A DNA stretch of 64,000 nt from Vibrio sp. S9_S30 (GTDB taxonomy: Bacteria; Pseudomonadota; Gammaproteobacteria; Enterobacterales; Vibrionaceae), in contig NZ_JAAUWT010000007.1 of assembly GCF_014694455.1 (NCBI RefSeq), positions 1 to 64,000 on the forward strand, given 5' to 3'. The notes under the pieces are model-generated. The model was not told the origin of the DNA and did no database searches. It worked only from the letters and a program-made list of their open reading frames with translations. A program made the translations under genes and the position numbers. Below are positions 8,332-18,900 of the stretch, piece by piece. How positions within the stretch are numbered: position 1 is the first letter of the stretch; every line of letters starts with the position of its first letter.

Positions 8332-9913
8332 GATGTTCTCTCTGTTTAAATAAGGCTTCAACAAGTGAAAAGCTCAATACACTCAGCAGTAAAAGGCATA
8401 AAGAAACCACCGCTGCCGCTTCCATTTGATAGCTTCCAAGCAATTGGAATAAATACAGGGGTAACGTTCTGAATTCTTGACTACCAAACAGAGCAATGGC
8501 ACTGAGATCGCCCATCGACAACATAAAACTGATCGCGAACGCATGGGCGAACGGTTTTCTTAATGCCCGCCACTCCATTAAACGAAAATGATGCCATCCT
8601 CGAATGCCTAAACTCGCCGTTAAATATTGATACTGTTGAACCAATTGAAACATAGGCAACGACAATGTTTTGATAACGTAGGGCAGTGCCATTAAACAGT
8701 TTACGGCGACCACAATCCAAAACGCCACACTGAATACATCGGCTACCTCTCTGATCAATAAGAACAACCCGGTACTGATCACCAAGCCTGGTGTCACGAG
8801 AATAATGGTGCCTGCCAGTTCAATTTTATCCGCACGAAAGTGTTGTTTTTGGAGTCGCCAAACACGGCTGGTCGATAAAATCGCCGTCCCCAGTAGCAGC
8901 GCAGAAACACTGGCGAGCAAAGCGACCTGGATCGAGGAACTCACTGCGTTCCAAAAACGCCCATCGGACAACACGATGAGTACTTTGCTATTTAGGCCAC
9001 TTAAAACAACCATTAACAGCGGCGGCAGAACCAGTGCCATAACAAAACCGATCCAAAAGGTGTCCCATATTTTTGCCCTGCGGCGATCGGAATACATGGG
9101 TGGCGACTTCAAGCTGCCAGAAGAGACAGCCACAGGCTTGGACAGCTTTTGAACACTGATGGCGAGTACACCACACAATAACATTTGCCACATGGCCAGT
9201 AATGCACCCGTTTGAATATCAAAATCAAATTTAATCGCTTGGTAAATGGCTAATTCTATCGTCGTTGACTTCGGTCCCCCGCCCAATGCCATCACGGTGG
9301 CAAAGCTGGTAAAACACAACATGAAGACCAAACCACTCACTTGCGGAAGCTGCGCCACCAAGCGAGGCCACTCTACCCAGCGAAATTTATTCCAGCGAGA
9401 CATCCCTAAATGGGCGCACAATTTGTGTTGCTCTGGCGGAATACTTTCTAACGCTTGAAGCAGCAACCGCGTCGCATATGGCAAGTTAAAAAACATATGG
9501 GCAAGCAAAATGCCACTGAGACCGTAAATCGAAAAAGGCAGAGATACCCCATAGTTTTTCAGCCAATCGGCTATAAGACCACTGTTGCCATAAATGGCTA
9601 ATATCCCAAATACCCCCACTAAGACGGGCAACACCAATGTGCTCGCAAACAGCTTCAGCAACAAACCTCTGCCGGGAAAATATCGGTAAGACAATGCGTG
9701 CGCAACAGGTACGGCAAATCCGACACTAAGTAAGGTGGACAGAAAAGCTTGATAAAAACTGAACTGGGTAACATGGCGATAATAGGGATCAGACCATATT
9801 TGAAGAGGGTTCAATGAAGGCGCATTGGTCAATAATGCCCACAAAGCAGAAACAACAAAAAGTAAGATAACCGACGCAACGGCTATCCCGACTTTAGGGA
9901 CATTTCGAATCAC
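8318..9913 (-). CDS. thiP: Thiamine ABC transporter, permease subunit
   Basis: The 531-residue inner-membrane protein has about twelve hydrophobic segments. It is a fused double permease with two EAA-like loops (around LCAHLGMSRWNKFRWVEWPRL and YLTASLGIRGWHHFRLMEWRAL), as in ThiP and FbpB-type transporters. It forms the membrane channel for ThiB-delivered thiamine. It lies downstream of thiB and overlaps thiQ. The length matches ThiP of E. coli (536). Confidence 0.94.
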   Translation of the reverse strand: MIRNVPKVGIAVASVILLFVVSALWALLTNAPSLNPLQIWSDPYYRHVTQFSFYQAFLSTLLSVGFAVPVAHALSYRYFPGRGLLLKLFASTLVLPVLVGVFGILAIYGNSGLIADWLKNYGVSLPFSIYGLSGILLAHMFFNLPYATRLLLQALESIPPEQHKLCAHLGMSRWNKFRWVEWPRLVAQLPQVSGLVFMLCFTSFATVMALGGGPKSTTIELAIYQAIKFDFDIQTGALLAMWQMLLCGVLAISVQKLSKPVAVSSGSLKSPPMYSDRRRAKIWDTFWIGFVMALVLPPLLMVVLSGLNSKVLIVLSDGRFWNAVSSSIQVALLASVSALLLGTAILSTSRVWRLQKQHFRADKIELAGTIILVTPGLVISTGLFLLIREVADVFSVAFWIVVAVNCLMALPYVIKTLSLPMFQLVQQYQYLTASLGIRGWHHFRLMEWRALRKPFAHAFAISFMLSMGDLSAIALFGSQEFRTLPLYLFQLLGSYQMEAAAVVSLCLLLLSVLSFSLVEALFKQREHHDHS

Positions 9914-9941
9914 AACAGAATGAGCCTATGCATAGACAAGC

Positions 9942-9965
9942 AAGCCATGCATTATGCATGGCTTG
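9942..9965 (-). promoter_or_regulatory. Hairpin between thiB and thiP
   Basis: A strong inverted repeat AAGCCATGCAT/ATGCATGGCTT with a 2-base loop lies in the 68-base gap between thiB and thiP. There is no T run in the direction of transcription. It probably stabilises the upstream thiB message so that the binding protein is made in excess over the membrane subunits, a common arrangement in ABC operons (inference). Confidence 0.5.
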
Positions 9966-9981
9966 TCGAGTAATATAAAAC

Positions 9982-10989
9982 TTAGAAAGTCAGGGCGTTT
10001 TGCCATTCTTTAATCCAAGCTTTTCTGCTCTTCGCGACTTCATCGGAAGTGAAGGACAACGCTTTCGCTGGAACCGTTAACGTGTTGTACCCTTCAGGAA
10101 GTTCAACACGAGTGACTGGGTACATCCAGTTGCCTGTTGGCATCGCAGATTGGAACGCATCACTGAGAATGAATGCCATAAATTCATCGGCTAGTTTTGA
10201 GTTCTCACTCCCCTTCACCTTAGCCGCAACTTCAATCTGAGTGTAATGACCTTCAGCGAAATTGGCAGCGGCGTATTTCGCGTCTTGTTCAGCGATTAAG
10301 TGATACGCCGGAGACGTTGTGTATGAAAGCACAAGGTCAGACTCGCCTTCCAAGAACATTGAATACGCTTCAGACCAGCCTTTCGTCACGGTGACGGTTT
10401 TTTTAGCCAGTTGTTTCCATGCGTCCGTCGTATTGTCGCCATACACCGACTTCATCCACAGCATTAAACCTTGACCCGGAGTTGAGGTTCGTGGGTCTTG
10501 GTAAATCACTTTAAGATCATCACGCTTCTCAACCAATTCTTTTAGGCTCTTTGGTGGGTTGGTGAGTTTTTCTTTGTTGTAAACAAACGCAAAGTAGCCG
10601 TAATCGTAAGGAACAAACGTGCTGTCTTTCCAACCACCAGGGAGCGTCACGTTAGTCGTGTCGACGTTGTGTTCGGTGAGCAAGCCACTGTTCTTTGCTT
10701 CAGCCATCAAATTGTTATCAAGGCCAAGCACGATATCCGCTTTGCTGTTTTTTCCTTCCAAGCGCAAGCGATTTAAAATGGTCACGCCATCGTCAAGTGC
10801 AACCCATTCTAGGTTACAGCCACATTGCGCTTCAAAGGCTTTCTCGACCGTTGGTCCTGGGCCCCAATCTGCCGCAAAAGAATCGTATGTATAAACCGTT
10901 AGTGTGTTTTGTTCGGCGAAAGCCGGTGTGGCAGCAAGTGTAGCAAGTGCTACCGTAGTCAATACATGAGTAGTCAGTGCGTATTTCAC
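9982..10989 (-). CDS. thiB: Thiamine-binding periplasmic protein
   Basis: The 335 residues begin with a signal peptide (residues 1-25, cut after AFA). The mature part starts with LTVYTYDSFAADWGPGP and contains EAQCGCNLEWV, characteristic of ThiB/TbpA. It binds thiamine, TMP and TPP in the periplasm and hands them to ThiPQ. It is the first gene of the operon, directly downstream of a TPP riboswitch. Length and domain match the family. Confidence 0.95.
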   Translation of the reverse strand: MKYALTTHVLTTVALATLAATPAFAEQNTLTVYTYDSFAADWGPGPTVEKAFEAQCGCNLEWVALDDGVTILNRLRLEGKNSKADIVLGLDNNLMAEAKNSGLLTEHNVDTTNVTLPGGWKDSTFVPYDYGYFAFVYNKEKLTNPPKSLKELVEKRDDLKVIYQDPRTSTPGQGLMLWMKSVYGDNTTDAWKQLAKKTVTVTKGWSEAYSMFLEGESDLVLSYTTSPAYHLIAEQDAKYAAANFAEGHYTQIEVAAKVKGSENSKLADEFMAFILSDAFQSAMPTGNWMYPVTRVELPEGYNTLTVPAKALSFTSDEVAKSRKAWIKEWQNALTF

Positions 10990-11035
10990 TGGTCGCTCCT
11001 ATCCATTGTTGAGCGGCACAGGTGTTGAGAGAGGC

Positions 11036-11157
11036 ATATTTCCGCGCTCAATTCCTACGCCAGTATTATCTGGTTCAGGTGTACGGGTTCAAACCAAAGG
11101 TTTATCTCAGCCATAAAATAAGCAATGCAAACACCGCCCATTCATTTAGCACCCCGA
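11036..11157 (-). promoter_or_regulatory. TPP riboswitch (THI element) controlling thiBPQ
   Basis: On the minus strand the leader of thiB contains the thi-box signature blocks in order: TCGGGGTGC, GGCTGAGATAAACC, GAACCCGTACACCTGAACC and AGATAATACTGGCGTAGG. The CTGAGA and ACCTGA...GATAAT...GCGTAGG elements are the conserved ligand-binding parts of the TPP aptamer. Bound TPP is expected to lower thiBPQ expression, probably by hiding the thiB start region, since no clear terminator follows. Confidence 0.93.
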
Positions 11158-11231
11158 TGAGAGTGATTCTATTTTATCGACTTCTATCAACTTAGCCATA
11201 TGCAATTACTTCAACCGCTTCTCGATGGCAA

Positions 11232-11855
11232 TTAATTGCGCTGATCATACCCCCAGCGTGGGGTCAAACTTTGCTCAATACCTAAATGATCCAGAATGCG
11301 TGCCACCATAAAATCGACCAAATCATCGATATTGGTTGGCTGATGATAGAATCCCGGTGCAGCAGGCATAATCGTGACGCCCATTTGCGAAAGTTTAAGC
11401 ATATTTTCTAGGTGCAAAGTAGAAAACGGGGTTTCGCGGATAACCAAGACCAACTGCCCCCGCTCTTTCATAACCACATCTGCAGCACGCTCGATAAGGT
11501 TATCTGACATGCCGTGTGCAATCGCCGCCAAACTGCCCGCACTGCAAGGGCAAACCACCATTTGTTTAGGTGACGCCGATCCTGATGCCACAGGTGAAAA
11601 CCAATCTTCTTTGCCACAAACGATTAACTTATCCGCATCGCATTGAAAATGTTCAACCAATTTTTCTTTTGCCCTTTCAGGAGAGCCCGATAATTTCAAC
11701 CCATGTTCAGTCGCCATCACCACTCGCGCAGCGGGAGAGATCAACAAATAGACGGTGTAATCTGCGGCGAGCAAACATTCTAATAACCGAAGCCCATAGG
11801 GCGCTCCGGATGCCCCAGTAAATGCCAACGTAATGGCTTTATTGTTCAGAGTCAT
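11232..11855 (-). CDS. ubiX: Flavin prenyltransferase UbiX
   Basis: The 207-residue flavoprotein-fold protein has [19 protein letters not shown] at its start and [16 protein letters not shown] and [22 protein letters not shown] in the middle, all diagnostic of UbiX/Pad1. UbiX makes the prenylated FMN cofactor required by UbiD decarboxylases in ubiquinone synthesis. It lies 33 bases downstream of mpl on the same strand, the usual gammaproteobacterial pairing. Confidence 0.95.
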   Translation of the reverse strand: MTLNNKAITLAFTGASGAPYGLRLLECLLAADYTVYLLISPAARVVMATEHGLKLSGSPERAKEKLVEHFQCDADKLIVCGKEDWFSPVASGSASPKQMVVCPCSAGSLAAIAHGMSDNLIERAADVVMKERGQLVLVIRETPFSTLHLENMLKLSQMGVTIMPAAPGFYHQPTNIDDLVDFMVARILDHLGIEQSLTPRWGYDQRN

Positions 11856-11888
11856 TCTTACTTCTTGAGTTGAAAAATCAATTTGTTC

Positions 11889-13238
11889 TTAGGATAGTGC
11901 AGTGAGTAATTTATCATGAATCCCACCAAATCCCCCGTTACTCATCACCAATATCTGATCGCCAGATTTGGCTTCTTCAGCGATACGTGCAACCAGCACA
12001 CCAATATCATCGCTTGTCTGTGCAGGTTGATGGCATTGGCTCGCCACATCCTCCACCGACCATTGAATGTTATCTGGCTGATACAAATAGACGGAATCAG
12101 CCACACTCAATGCATTCGCGAGCGTTTCTTTGTGCACGCCCATTTTCATCGTGCTGGATCGAGGTTCTAGCACAGCGATGATTTTATCCTGACCGACCTT
12201 ATTACGTAATCCTTGTAAGGTTAGTTCAATGGCGGTTGGATGGTGGGCAAAATCATCATAAACCGTAATACCATTCACTTCGCCCTTCAGCTCTAAACGT
12301 CTTTTGGTGTTCACAAACAATGCCAGAGCTTCACAGGCCAGATATGGTGCCACACCAACATGCCTAGCCGCCGCTATCGCCATCAACGCATTATCCACAT
12401 TGTGGTCGCCAATAAGATTCCAAGAAACGGTGCCCACATGCTCGCCTTGAAAGATAACGTTAAATTCGCTGCCATCTTGTTGGATTTTGTTGGCGCTCCA
12501 ATCGCCATGGAGGCCCGTTTTCTCTTGCTCGCTCCAACAGCCCCGATCAAGCACATTTTCAAGTGCAACATCATTACTTGGAGAAATGATGCGACCATTT
12601 TCTGGCACGGTACGAATCAAATGATGAAATTGACGTTTGATGGCTTCTAAGTCATCGAAGATATCTGCATGATCAAACTCAAGATTATTCATCACCAGAG
12701 TCCGTGGGTGATAGTGAACAAACTTAGAACGTTTATCAAAAAAAGCACTGTCGTATTCATCCGCTTCGACGACGAAAAACATACTTTCTCCGAGGCGAGA
12801 CGAGACGCCAAAATTACCTAGAACGCCCCCCACGAGAAATCCGGGCTGATACCCACAGTGCTCAAGGATCCAAGTCAGCATGCTTGATGTGGTCGTTTTG
12901 CCATGTGTACCGGATACGGCTAACACCCATCGTTCATGCAGTAGGAATTCTTGTAACCACTGAGGTCCTGATGTGTATTTCAAGTTGCGATTCAGGACAT
13001 ATTCTACACATGGGTTTCCGCGACTCATTGCGTTGCCAATGACCACCAAGTCTGGCTTCGGCTCCAATTGTGAGGGATCAAAGCCTTCAATTATTTCGAT
13101 ACCCTGAGATTCCAATAGTGTGCTCATTGGGGGGTAAACATTGGCATCCGAACCCGTGACTTTATGCCCCATTTGGCGAGCCAAGACCGCGGCTCCGCCC
13201 ATAAACGTTCCGCAAATCCCCAAAATATGAATATGCAT
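11889..13238 (-). CDS. mpl: UDP-MurNAc : murein tripeptide ligase
   Basis: The 449-residue Mur ligase begins HIHILGICGTFMGGAAVLAR and has the ATP-binding loop AVSGTHGKTTTSSMLTWILE around residues 108-127. The central LEFDHADIF and C-terminal DDFAHHPTAI are Mur-ligase hallmarks. Mpl joins the recycled tripeptide L-Ala-gamma-D-Glu-mDAP to UDP-MurNAc during peptidoglycan recycling in the cytosol. It is probably co-transcribed with ubiX and is divergent from fbp. Confidence 0.95.
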   Translation of the reverse strand: MHIHILGICGTFMGGAAVLARQMGHKVTGSDANVYPPMSTLLESQGIEIIEGFDPSQLEPKPDLVVIGNAMSRGNPCVEYVLNRNLKYTSGPQWLQEFLLHERWVLAVSGTHGKTTTSSMLTWILEHCGYQPGFLVGGVLGNFGVSSRLGESMFFVVEADEYDSAFFDKRSKFVHYHPRTLVMNNLEFDHADIFDDLEAIKRQFHHLIRTVPENGRIISPSNDVALENVLDRGCWSEQEKTGLHGDWSANKIQQDGSEFNVIFQGEHVGTVSWNLIGDHNVDNALMAIAAARHVGVAPYLACEALALFVNTKRRLELKGEVNGITVYDDFAHHPTAIELTLQGLRNKVGQDKIIAVLEPRSSTMKMGVHKETLANALSVADSVYLYQPDNIQWSVEDVASQCHQPAQTSDDIGVLVARIAEEAKSGDQILVMSNGGFGGIHDKLLTALS

Positions 13239-13588
13239 AAATTACGATTCCTCGTCTGTTTTGACGTCTTTAGTTGCTTTTTATCCTGCCCGATTGATAT
13301 CAGCAAAACTTAGGTATAGAAGTATGATGTCCAACCATATTTATTCAAGGATCAGCCAGTTACTTCATTACCATTAAAAAGATTCCACTTATACAATGAT
13401 AAGCGAAACCCAGATACCCCTACAATGATCGGGTAGGCAACCCAACTTAGATTGGGATTTTATTGTATCTGAGCTCGACCATGCGACCTAGTTTCTTATC
13501 CATACACCCTTGAGAAACTTTGACCTTCCCCTGTCAACGTCGCTGGCAGCTTGGATCTCAGCCCAGAAAACTGAACAAAGGAACACAC
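13239..13588. other. Divergent promoter region mpl/fbp
   Basis: A 350-base gap separates the mpl and fbp start codons. It must hold both promoters. I see no clear operator, hairpin or small gene in it. The upstream in-frame extension of fbp (from 13520) is non-conserved sequence and is not taken as coding. Confidence 0.5.
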
Positions 13589-14599
13589 ATGTCTGAGATA
13601 CGCACTCTAGGCGAGTTTATTGTTGAAAAGCAACATGACTTCGCTCACGCCAGTGGCGATCTATCCTCTCTTCTTGGTTCAATTAAGCTTGCAGCCAAAA
13701 TTGTGAACCGAGAAATCAACAAAGCGGGTCTTGTCGATATAACGGGTGCCGTTGGCACGGAAAACGTACAGGGCGAAGCTCAGCAAAAACTTGATGTTTA
13801 TGCGAACGAAAAATTCAAAGCTGCACTTGAAGCCCGCGATCAAGTGTGTGGCGTTGCCAGTGAAGAAGAAGACGAAGCAGTCGCATTCAATAAAGAGCTT
13901 AATCAAAATGCGAAGTACGTGGTTTTGATGGATCCATTGGATGGTTCTTCAAACATTGACGTAAACGTTTCCGTCGGCACCATCTTCTCTATTTATAAAC
14001 GCGTTTCACCCATTGGATCACCCGCAACAGAAGAAGATTTTTTCCAACCGGGAGACAAGCAAGTTGCGGCAGGGTACATTATTTACGGCTCTTCCACTAT
14101 GCTGGTTTACACCACAGGTAACGGTGTTCATGGCTTTACTTACGACCCTTCCCTAGGCGTTTTTTGCCTTTCTCATGAAAACATGATGATTCCTGAAGAT
14201 GGTTTCATTTATTCCATTAACGAAGGGAACTACATCCGCTTCCCAACGGGTGTGAAAAAATACATCAAGTACTGCCAGGAAAACTCGCCGGAAGAAGGTC
14301 GCCCTTATACGTCCCGTTACATTGGTTCATTGGTCGCCGATTTCCACCGCAACTTACTTAAAGGGGGCATCTACCTTTACCCAAGCACCCAAAGTCACCC
14401 GAGTGGTAAATTACGTTTGTTGTACGAATGCAACCCAATGGCGTTTTTGATAGAACAAGCGGGCGGTTTAGCTTCCGATGGCGTTAACCGCATCATGGAC
14501 ATCAAACCCACAGAATTGCACCAACGCGTGCCTTTCTTTGTCGGTTCTAAGAATATGGTTCGCAAAGTAGAAGCGTTTCTTGAGCAGAACCAAGACTGA
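13589..14599 (+). CDS. fbp: Fructose-1,6-bisphosphatase, class I
   Basis: The 336-residue cytosolic enzyme dephosphorylates fructose-1,6-bisphosphate in gluconeogenesis. The class I signature [23 protein letters not shown] is split by the metal-binding Asp residues, the acidic ASEEEDE supplies metal-binding glutamates, and the C-terminal half contains GGIYLYP and [20 protein letters not shown]. The ATG at 13589 is chosen because it is preceded by AAAGGAA and begins the family-like [11 protein letters not shown]; an earlier in-frame start would add 23 unconserved residues. Confidence 0.96.
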   Translation: MSEIRTLGEFIVEKQHDFAHASGDLSSLLGSIKLAAKIVNREINKAGLVDITGAVGTENVQGEAQQKLDVYANEKFKAALEARDQVCGVASEEEDEAVAFNKELNQNAKYVVLMDPLDGSSNIDVNVSVGTIFSIYKRVSPIGSPATEEDFFQPGDKQVAAGYIIYGSSTMLVYTTGNGVHGFTYDPSLGVFCLSHENMMIPEDGFIYSINEGNYIRFPTGVKKYIKYCQENSPEEGRPYTSRYIGSLVADFHRNLLKGGIYLYPSTQSHPSGKLRLLYECNPMAFLIEQAGGLASDGVNRIMDIKPTELHQRVPFFVGSKNMVRKVEAFLEQNQD

Positions 14600-14623
14600 G
14601 TCTAGCGAACATAAATACGAACA

Positions 14624-14665
14624 ATCCCCGCCAGCTTCTTATTTAGCTTCAGCGGGGGTTTTCTT
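14624..14665 (+). terminator. Terminator after fbp
   Basis: ATCCCCGC and GCGGGGGT form a GC-rich stem with a long loop followed by TTTTCTTTTT, 25 bases after the fbp stop codon. Confidence 0.75.
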
Positions 14666-14708
14666 TTTCGTCACCCAGATAACGCCCAAAAGCCAATTAA
14701 ATTACGAT

Positions 14709-14806
14709 CTGAAGTGGATGTGCTTATGCTCTAAAGTGGATGAACTTATAACCTAAAGTGGATGAACTTATAACCCAAAGTGGATGAACTTATGGCCTAA
14801 AGTGGA
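14709..14806. repeat. Tandem repeat, 22 bp x about 4.5
   Basis: The unit CTAAAGTGGATGAACTTATA plus two variable bases is repeated head to tail at 14709, 14731, 14753 and 14775, with a partial fifth copy at 14797. Copies two and three are identical; copies one and four differ at a few positions. The array ends 66 bases before the ppa start codon, so it lies in the ppa promoter region. Confidence 0.92.
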
Positions 14807-14872
14807 ATAGCAGGATACGACAAATTCGCTTAAGCTATGTACAGTGAAATTCATGAGAAAAGGAAAACACCA

Positions 14873-15403
14873 ATGAGTTTAAACAAGGTACCCGCAGGTA
14901 AGTCATTGCCTGATGACATTTATGTCGTGATCGAAATTCCAGCCAACGCAGACCCAATTAAATATGAAGTCGATAAAGATTCTGGCGCGGTTTTTGTAGA
15001 CCGTTTTATGTCTGCACCTATGTTCTACCCATGTAACTATGGGTACATAAACCACACTTTATCCTTAGATGGCGATCCCGTGGACGTTCTTGTGCCGACG
15101 CCGCACCCTCTTATGCCAGGCTCTGTCATCCGCTGCCGTCCAGTGGGGGTTTTAAAAATGACCGACGAGTCGGGTGAAGACGCCAAGATTGTCGCGGTAC
15201 CACACAGCAAACTCTCAAAAGAATACGACCATATCCATGATGTGAATGACATTCCTGAACTGCTGAAAGCGCAGATTACCCACTTTTTCGAGCGCTACAA
15301 AGAGCTTGAGCCGGGTAAATGGGTGAAAGTCGATGGGTGGGCAGACGCCGCGGCAGCTCGAGAAGAAATCCAAACCTCTTATGACCGAGCGCAAAATCAA
15401 TAA
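14873..15403 (+). CDS. ppa: Inorganic pyrophosphatase
   Basis: The 176-residue length equals the E. coli enzyme. [20 protein letters not shown] and [10 protein letters not shown] carry the family-I active-site pattern, including the metal-binding aspartates of DGDPVD. The usual family text is NYGYIPHT, so the Pro is replaced by Asn here. The ATG at 14873 is preceded by AAAGGAAAA; an earlier in-frame ATG at 14837 would add 12 residues not expected in the family. It hydrolyses pyrophosphate in the cytosol and converges with ytfP-tamB-tamA. Confidence 0.96.
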   Translation: MSLNKVPAGKSLPDDIYVVIEIPANADPIKYEVDKDSGAVFVDRFMSAPMFYPCNYGYINHTLSLDGDPVDVLVPTPHPLMPGSVIRCRPVGVLKMTDESGEDAKIVAVPHSKLSKEYDHIHDVNDIPELLKAQITHFFERYKELEPGKWVKVDGWADAAAAREEIQTSYDRAQNQ

Positions 15404-15436
15404 CCTCTGCGTGGATAGCAGAGCACCCCACGGATC

Positions 15437-15466
15437 AAAACAGCCCAGTATCGACTGGGCTGTTTT
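15437..15466. terminator. Bidirectional terminator between ppa and ytfP
   Basis: CAGCCCAGT and ACTGGGCTG form a 9-base stem flanked by AAAA and TTTT, so it can end transcription of ppa and, in reverse, of the tamA-tamB-ytfP operon. Confidence 0.8.
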
Positions 15467-15494
15467 ACTTGAAATGCACGAGATCGCCGCCCTA

Positions 15495-15534
15495 GCTAAG
15501 CAAAAAGCTAAACAAAAAGCTAAACAAAAAGCTA
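15495..15534. repeat. 12-bp tandem repeat at the ytfP 3' end
   Basis: GCTAAGCAAAAA, GCTAAACAAAAA, GCTAAACAAAAA and a partial GCTAAA stand in a row between the ppa terminator and the ytfP stop codon. The repeat runs 3 bases into the ytfP stop region but is not translated in ytfP. Confidence 0.85.
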
Positions 15535-15891
15535 AAAACGCTGACACCAATCGCCAGAATCTATTCGCTCCGATAACTGGCTGCTATCTTGATAGAGATA
15601 GACCCATGCCTCACCAAACGGGGTCGACATTTTCTCGCGGCGGTACTCGTAAGGTACATCTTCGAGGTGATCTAACTTTGCCAAAATTTGCGCATTGATC
15701 CGGTAGATTTCACCACAGATTTCTTGCTGACCTTGAACCATCCCCGGGTAGTGCCCTAAATCGTACAAGGCAAAAGCCGGTCCGGTCCGATATTGTGCGA
15801 CCAACTCACACCCTTCTAAAAAGTGATGGCTTTCTTCGCCTTGCCGCAACGTTCCATACACAAACACCAGCTGTTCCATCGCTCTCTCCAC
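15532..15891 (-). CDS. ytfP: Gamma-glutamylcyclotransferase-like protein YtfP
   Basis: The 119 residues begin MEQLVFVYGTLRQGE (from the second Met) with the YGTLR motif and DLGHYPGMV, typical of the GGCT-like AIG2/YtfP fold. The third gene of the conserved tamA-tamB-ytfP operon, it begins 11 bases after the tamB stop codon. The exact substrate is not established. The annotated first Met gives MERAMEQLVF; the Met at residue 5 is an equally good start. Confidence 0.88.
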   Translation of the reverse strand: MERAMEQLVFVYGTLRQGEESHHFLEGCELVAQYRTGPAFALYDLGHYPGMVQGQQEICGEIYRINAQILAKLDHLEDVPYEYRREKMSTPFGEAWVYLYQDSSQLSERIDSGDWCQRF

Positions 15892-15902
15892 AGGCGAATG
15901 CC

Positions 15903-18900
15903 TTAATCAAATTCGAACTGGTAAATCAAATCCACCGCACTACCAAGCCCAGAGACTGCTTCAACATACAAATCTTGCATCAAGCGATAACGCACGGTGA
16001 ATTCGCCAAGTGAGTTAAAAATACCCACTCCGTAAGTGACTTTCAAGCCGGGGAGTATGTACCCGCTCACAGTGACTTGAGAATCATCACCGGAACCTGC
16101 CGTATCCAATTGCAAATCTTGTACGCCAAATGCCTGTCCAATTTCTCCGACCACTTTTCCACTTTTCGCTAAACTCAATCCAATCAATGTGGTAGCCATT
16201 AAGTTTCCACCCGCTTCTGCATCGATATTTCTGCCTCGTAGTAAGTAAGACAGCGCATTGGCTTGGGGCATGGCTGGATCTGAAAATATCGACACTTGAG
16301 GGGTATCGGCAGGACCATCCACACGAATACCAGCCGTCACATCATCTTGGATATTGTCTGGATTTCGGATGGCAGTGATCGCCACATACGGCTGATCAAC
16401 GGGACCATTCATTAAAATTTTCCCTTTTTGGATAAGCAGATCTTGTCCAAATGAACGATACGAACCGTTTAAAATGTTAACCTCTCCGACAACGAACGGA
16501 CCTTTATCACGTTGAGAGACTTTCAAGTCGCCCTTCAGGTTCCCCAACAACCCAAAGGCACTTAAGCGGAAGTCGTCACCAATTTTCACATTCACGTTGG
16601 TTTGAATGTTCATTGGCAATGGCTGCTTTTCTTCCACTGGGTTGAAGTTTTCGTCCAGCAAAACTTCATCACTGGACACGGCCACCGCACTTGGCGGAAG
16701 CTCTTCCACTTCAATGCGTCCCCATGGCAAATGGATATCACCCTCAATTTTAGCCAGATCGGGCGTTACTGAAATATTAAGATCCGGCTTCACTTTAATG
16801 TGCACCATGGGTGGCAGCTTCACATTCAACTCTTCTGCAAAAACCGCCAAGTTGCCACGCCACGCTTTTAAGTCCGCCCAATGACCATCGCCATTCACAT
16901 TCAATGTGCCATCAGGTGTATTGATTTTCGCACTCACTACCGCATCGTACCCATTGAAGGCAACAGAGATCCGCCCTTCATCGACATCAACAGGGGTAAT
17001 CTCCCCTTTGGCTATGAGCTTCTCAACGACAAAGTCCCCCTTCAATTTAGGGTGAAGCAGTGGGCCGCTAAAGGTTAAATCCGAGTAGATATTGGCATCC
17101 GCTTCGCTGAATTCCCCCAGCAACGGTTTCAACATACCAAGGTGGATATCGCGAATGCCCAGCTTGCCATTGATGGTCTGGTTATTGGATTGCACGTTGT
17201 TTATGTTTGCCTGCCCATCTATCACACCGTTATCAGTGAGATCCAACGACCATCGGCTTCTTAGCGTATCGTTCTCCAACTCGGCATCCAACGTGATGCC
17301 ATTCCATCCGACCGTGATGGGCGCGTCCAATGATTGCGTAACCTGCCCTTCCGGCAAAGAAATGGACACCGTTAACTCTGGCTTGGCGTTTGGTGCCCAA
17401 CGTGCCCATGCTGACGCATTCACTTCACCTTTAAGATCCGTTTCCGGAGGTACGAAGCGCTTGATCTGGTCGAAATTAAACTGCTTGATGGCGATGTTCG
17501 CTTCACCACTTTCTCCCGCAGATAGATCCTTGGTTAAGCACAGTGACGCGCCCTTCTGATTCCAACAATGCGCTTGAACACTGGCCAAATTGGTTGCCAT
17601 GTTAAAGCCAAGTGCTGCCGCCTCTTCCAATGTCCACGTGCCTTGCTCGGAGGTAATGTCTGCACGCTGCAACTCGCCTTTCCAAACCATTTCTGGTTTC
17701 TCGGTCAGCCCCCCGACCACCTTCAAGCTGGTAGAAACCCAATCGGACAGCACGTCTAACGTAAGCTGATGCGCTTCTTGAGTGCCAGAGAATTGCAAAT
17801 CCACGTTCTCGATGTACCGATCTTGCGCTTTCACGTTCTTAACGATCAATGACACATCGCCTTTCGGGGCAGGTAGAGGGGAGATATCACCCGATAAAGT
17901 GACGGATTCCACCGTGACCTCTTGCTTCCAATCCACCTCGTTAACGCTCACATCCACTTTGATTTGCGGTTCTTTAAATTCGCCACGCAAGTTGACCTTG
18001 CCGTACATGTGACCACGAAGTTCAGGAATGGACTTAACAAATTCAGGGAAGTTAAGCTCAACATCCATCCCCCATTGTTTATCCAACGAACCCGAGACAA
18101 ACAAATTGTTCGGGCCATGAGATAACTCTACCCCTTTCGTATATATGCTGGGTTCACCACTTTTATTGATGTCTTCCGCATCCAATTGACCATTGATGGA
18201 CAGCGGGTAATCACGAATTAAGCCTTGGATAGCGAGGAGTGGGACACTCACTTTCCAGCCCCCCTTCTCGGTTAAGGAGCCATTGGTTGTAATGCTGCCA
18301 CTGATGTTACCCTCAGTGTCTGGCCATTGCAGCCCAGGCTGTAGGCTGTCGAGCCCTAGTGTGGCATTCCATGTGACCAATTTGGACCAATCGGCTGTAA
18401 CCTGCCCCGAGACTTGACCCCCTAAGGTCTTTAGCACCAAGCTGTTTACATTCACGCGCTCTAATGTGCCTTTGGCAGAAGTGACTAACTCCATGTCCGG
18501 AAGGTCTTTACCTTGCGCTTTCAACGCGACGAACAACTGATAAGCATCAAGGTTACCTTTTATATCGATGCTATCAATGTCTGAACGATAATCCGCTTCT
18601 CCTGTCAGAGGCCATTGCACTTCCCCCTGAGATAAAGACAAATCGAAAGGAAGCACGGCCTGCAATGGCTTCAGGCTACCCTCAAGATGCGCCTTTATAA
18701 CACCGCCTAAATCGGCATTGAGGTTTAGATCAGCCACACTGCCATTCGCCTTAAGCGACAGAGTTTGCCCTTTTAGCTCTGTCTGGTTGAGTTTGGCATC
18801 AAGCGCTAACTTGGGAAGGCGATAATCGCCTTTGAGCTCGATTTCGGTGCTGGCGTCCACGGTCACTTCTGGCATATCCAATACCAGCTTTTCAATGCTG

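Noticed and set aside
13520..13588. N-terminal extension of fbp by 23 residues
   Set aside because: It is not fbp-like, and the ATG at 13589 has the better ribosome site and the family start.
17092..17559. 155-codon plus-strand frame inside tamB
   Set aside because: It lies wholly within the clearly conserved tamB gene on the other strand, without a start signal or family match.
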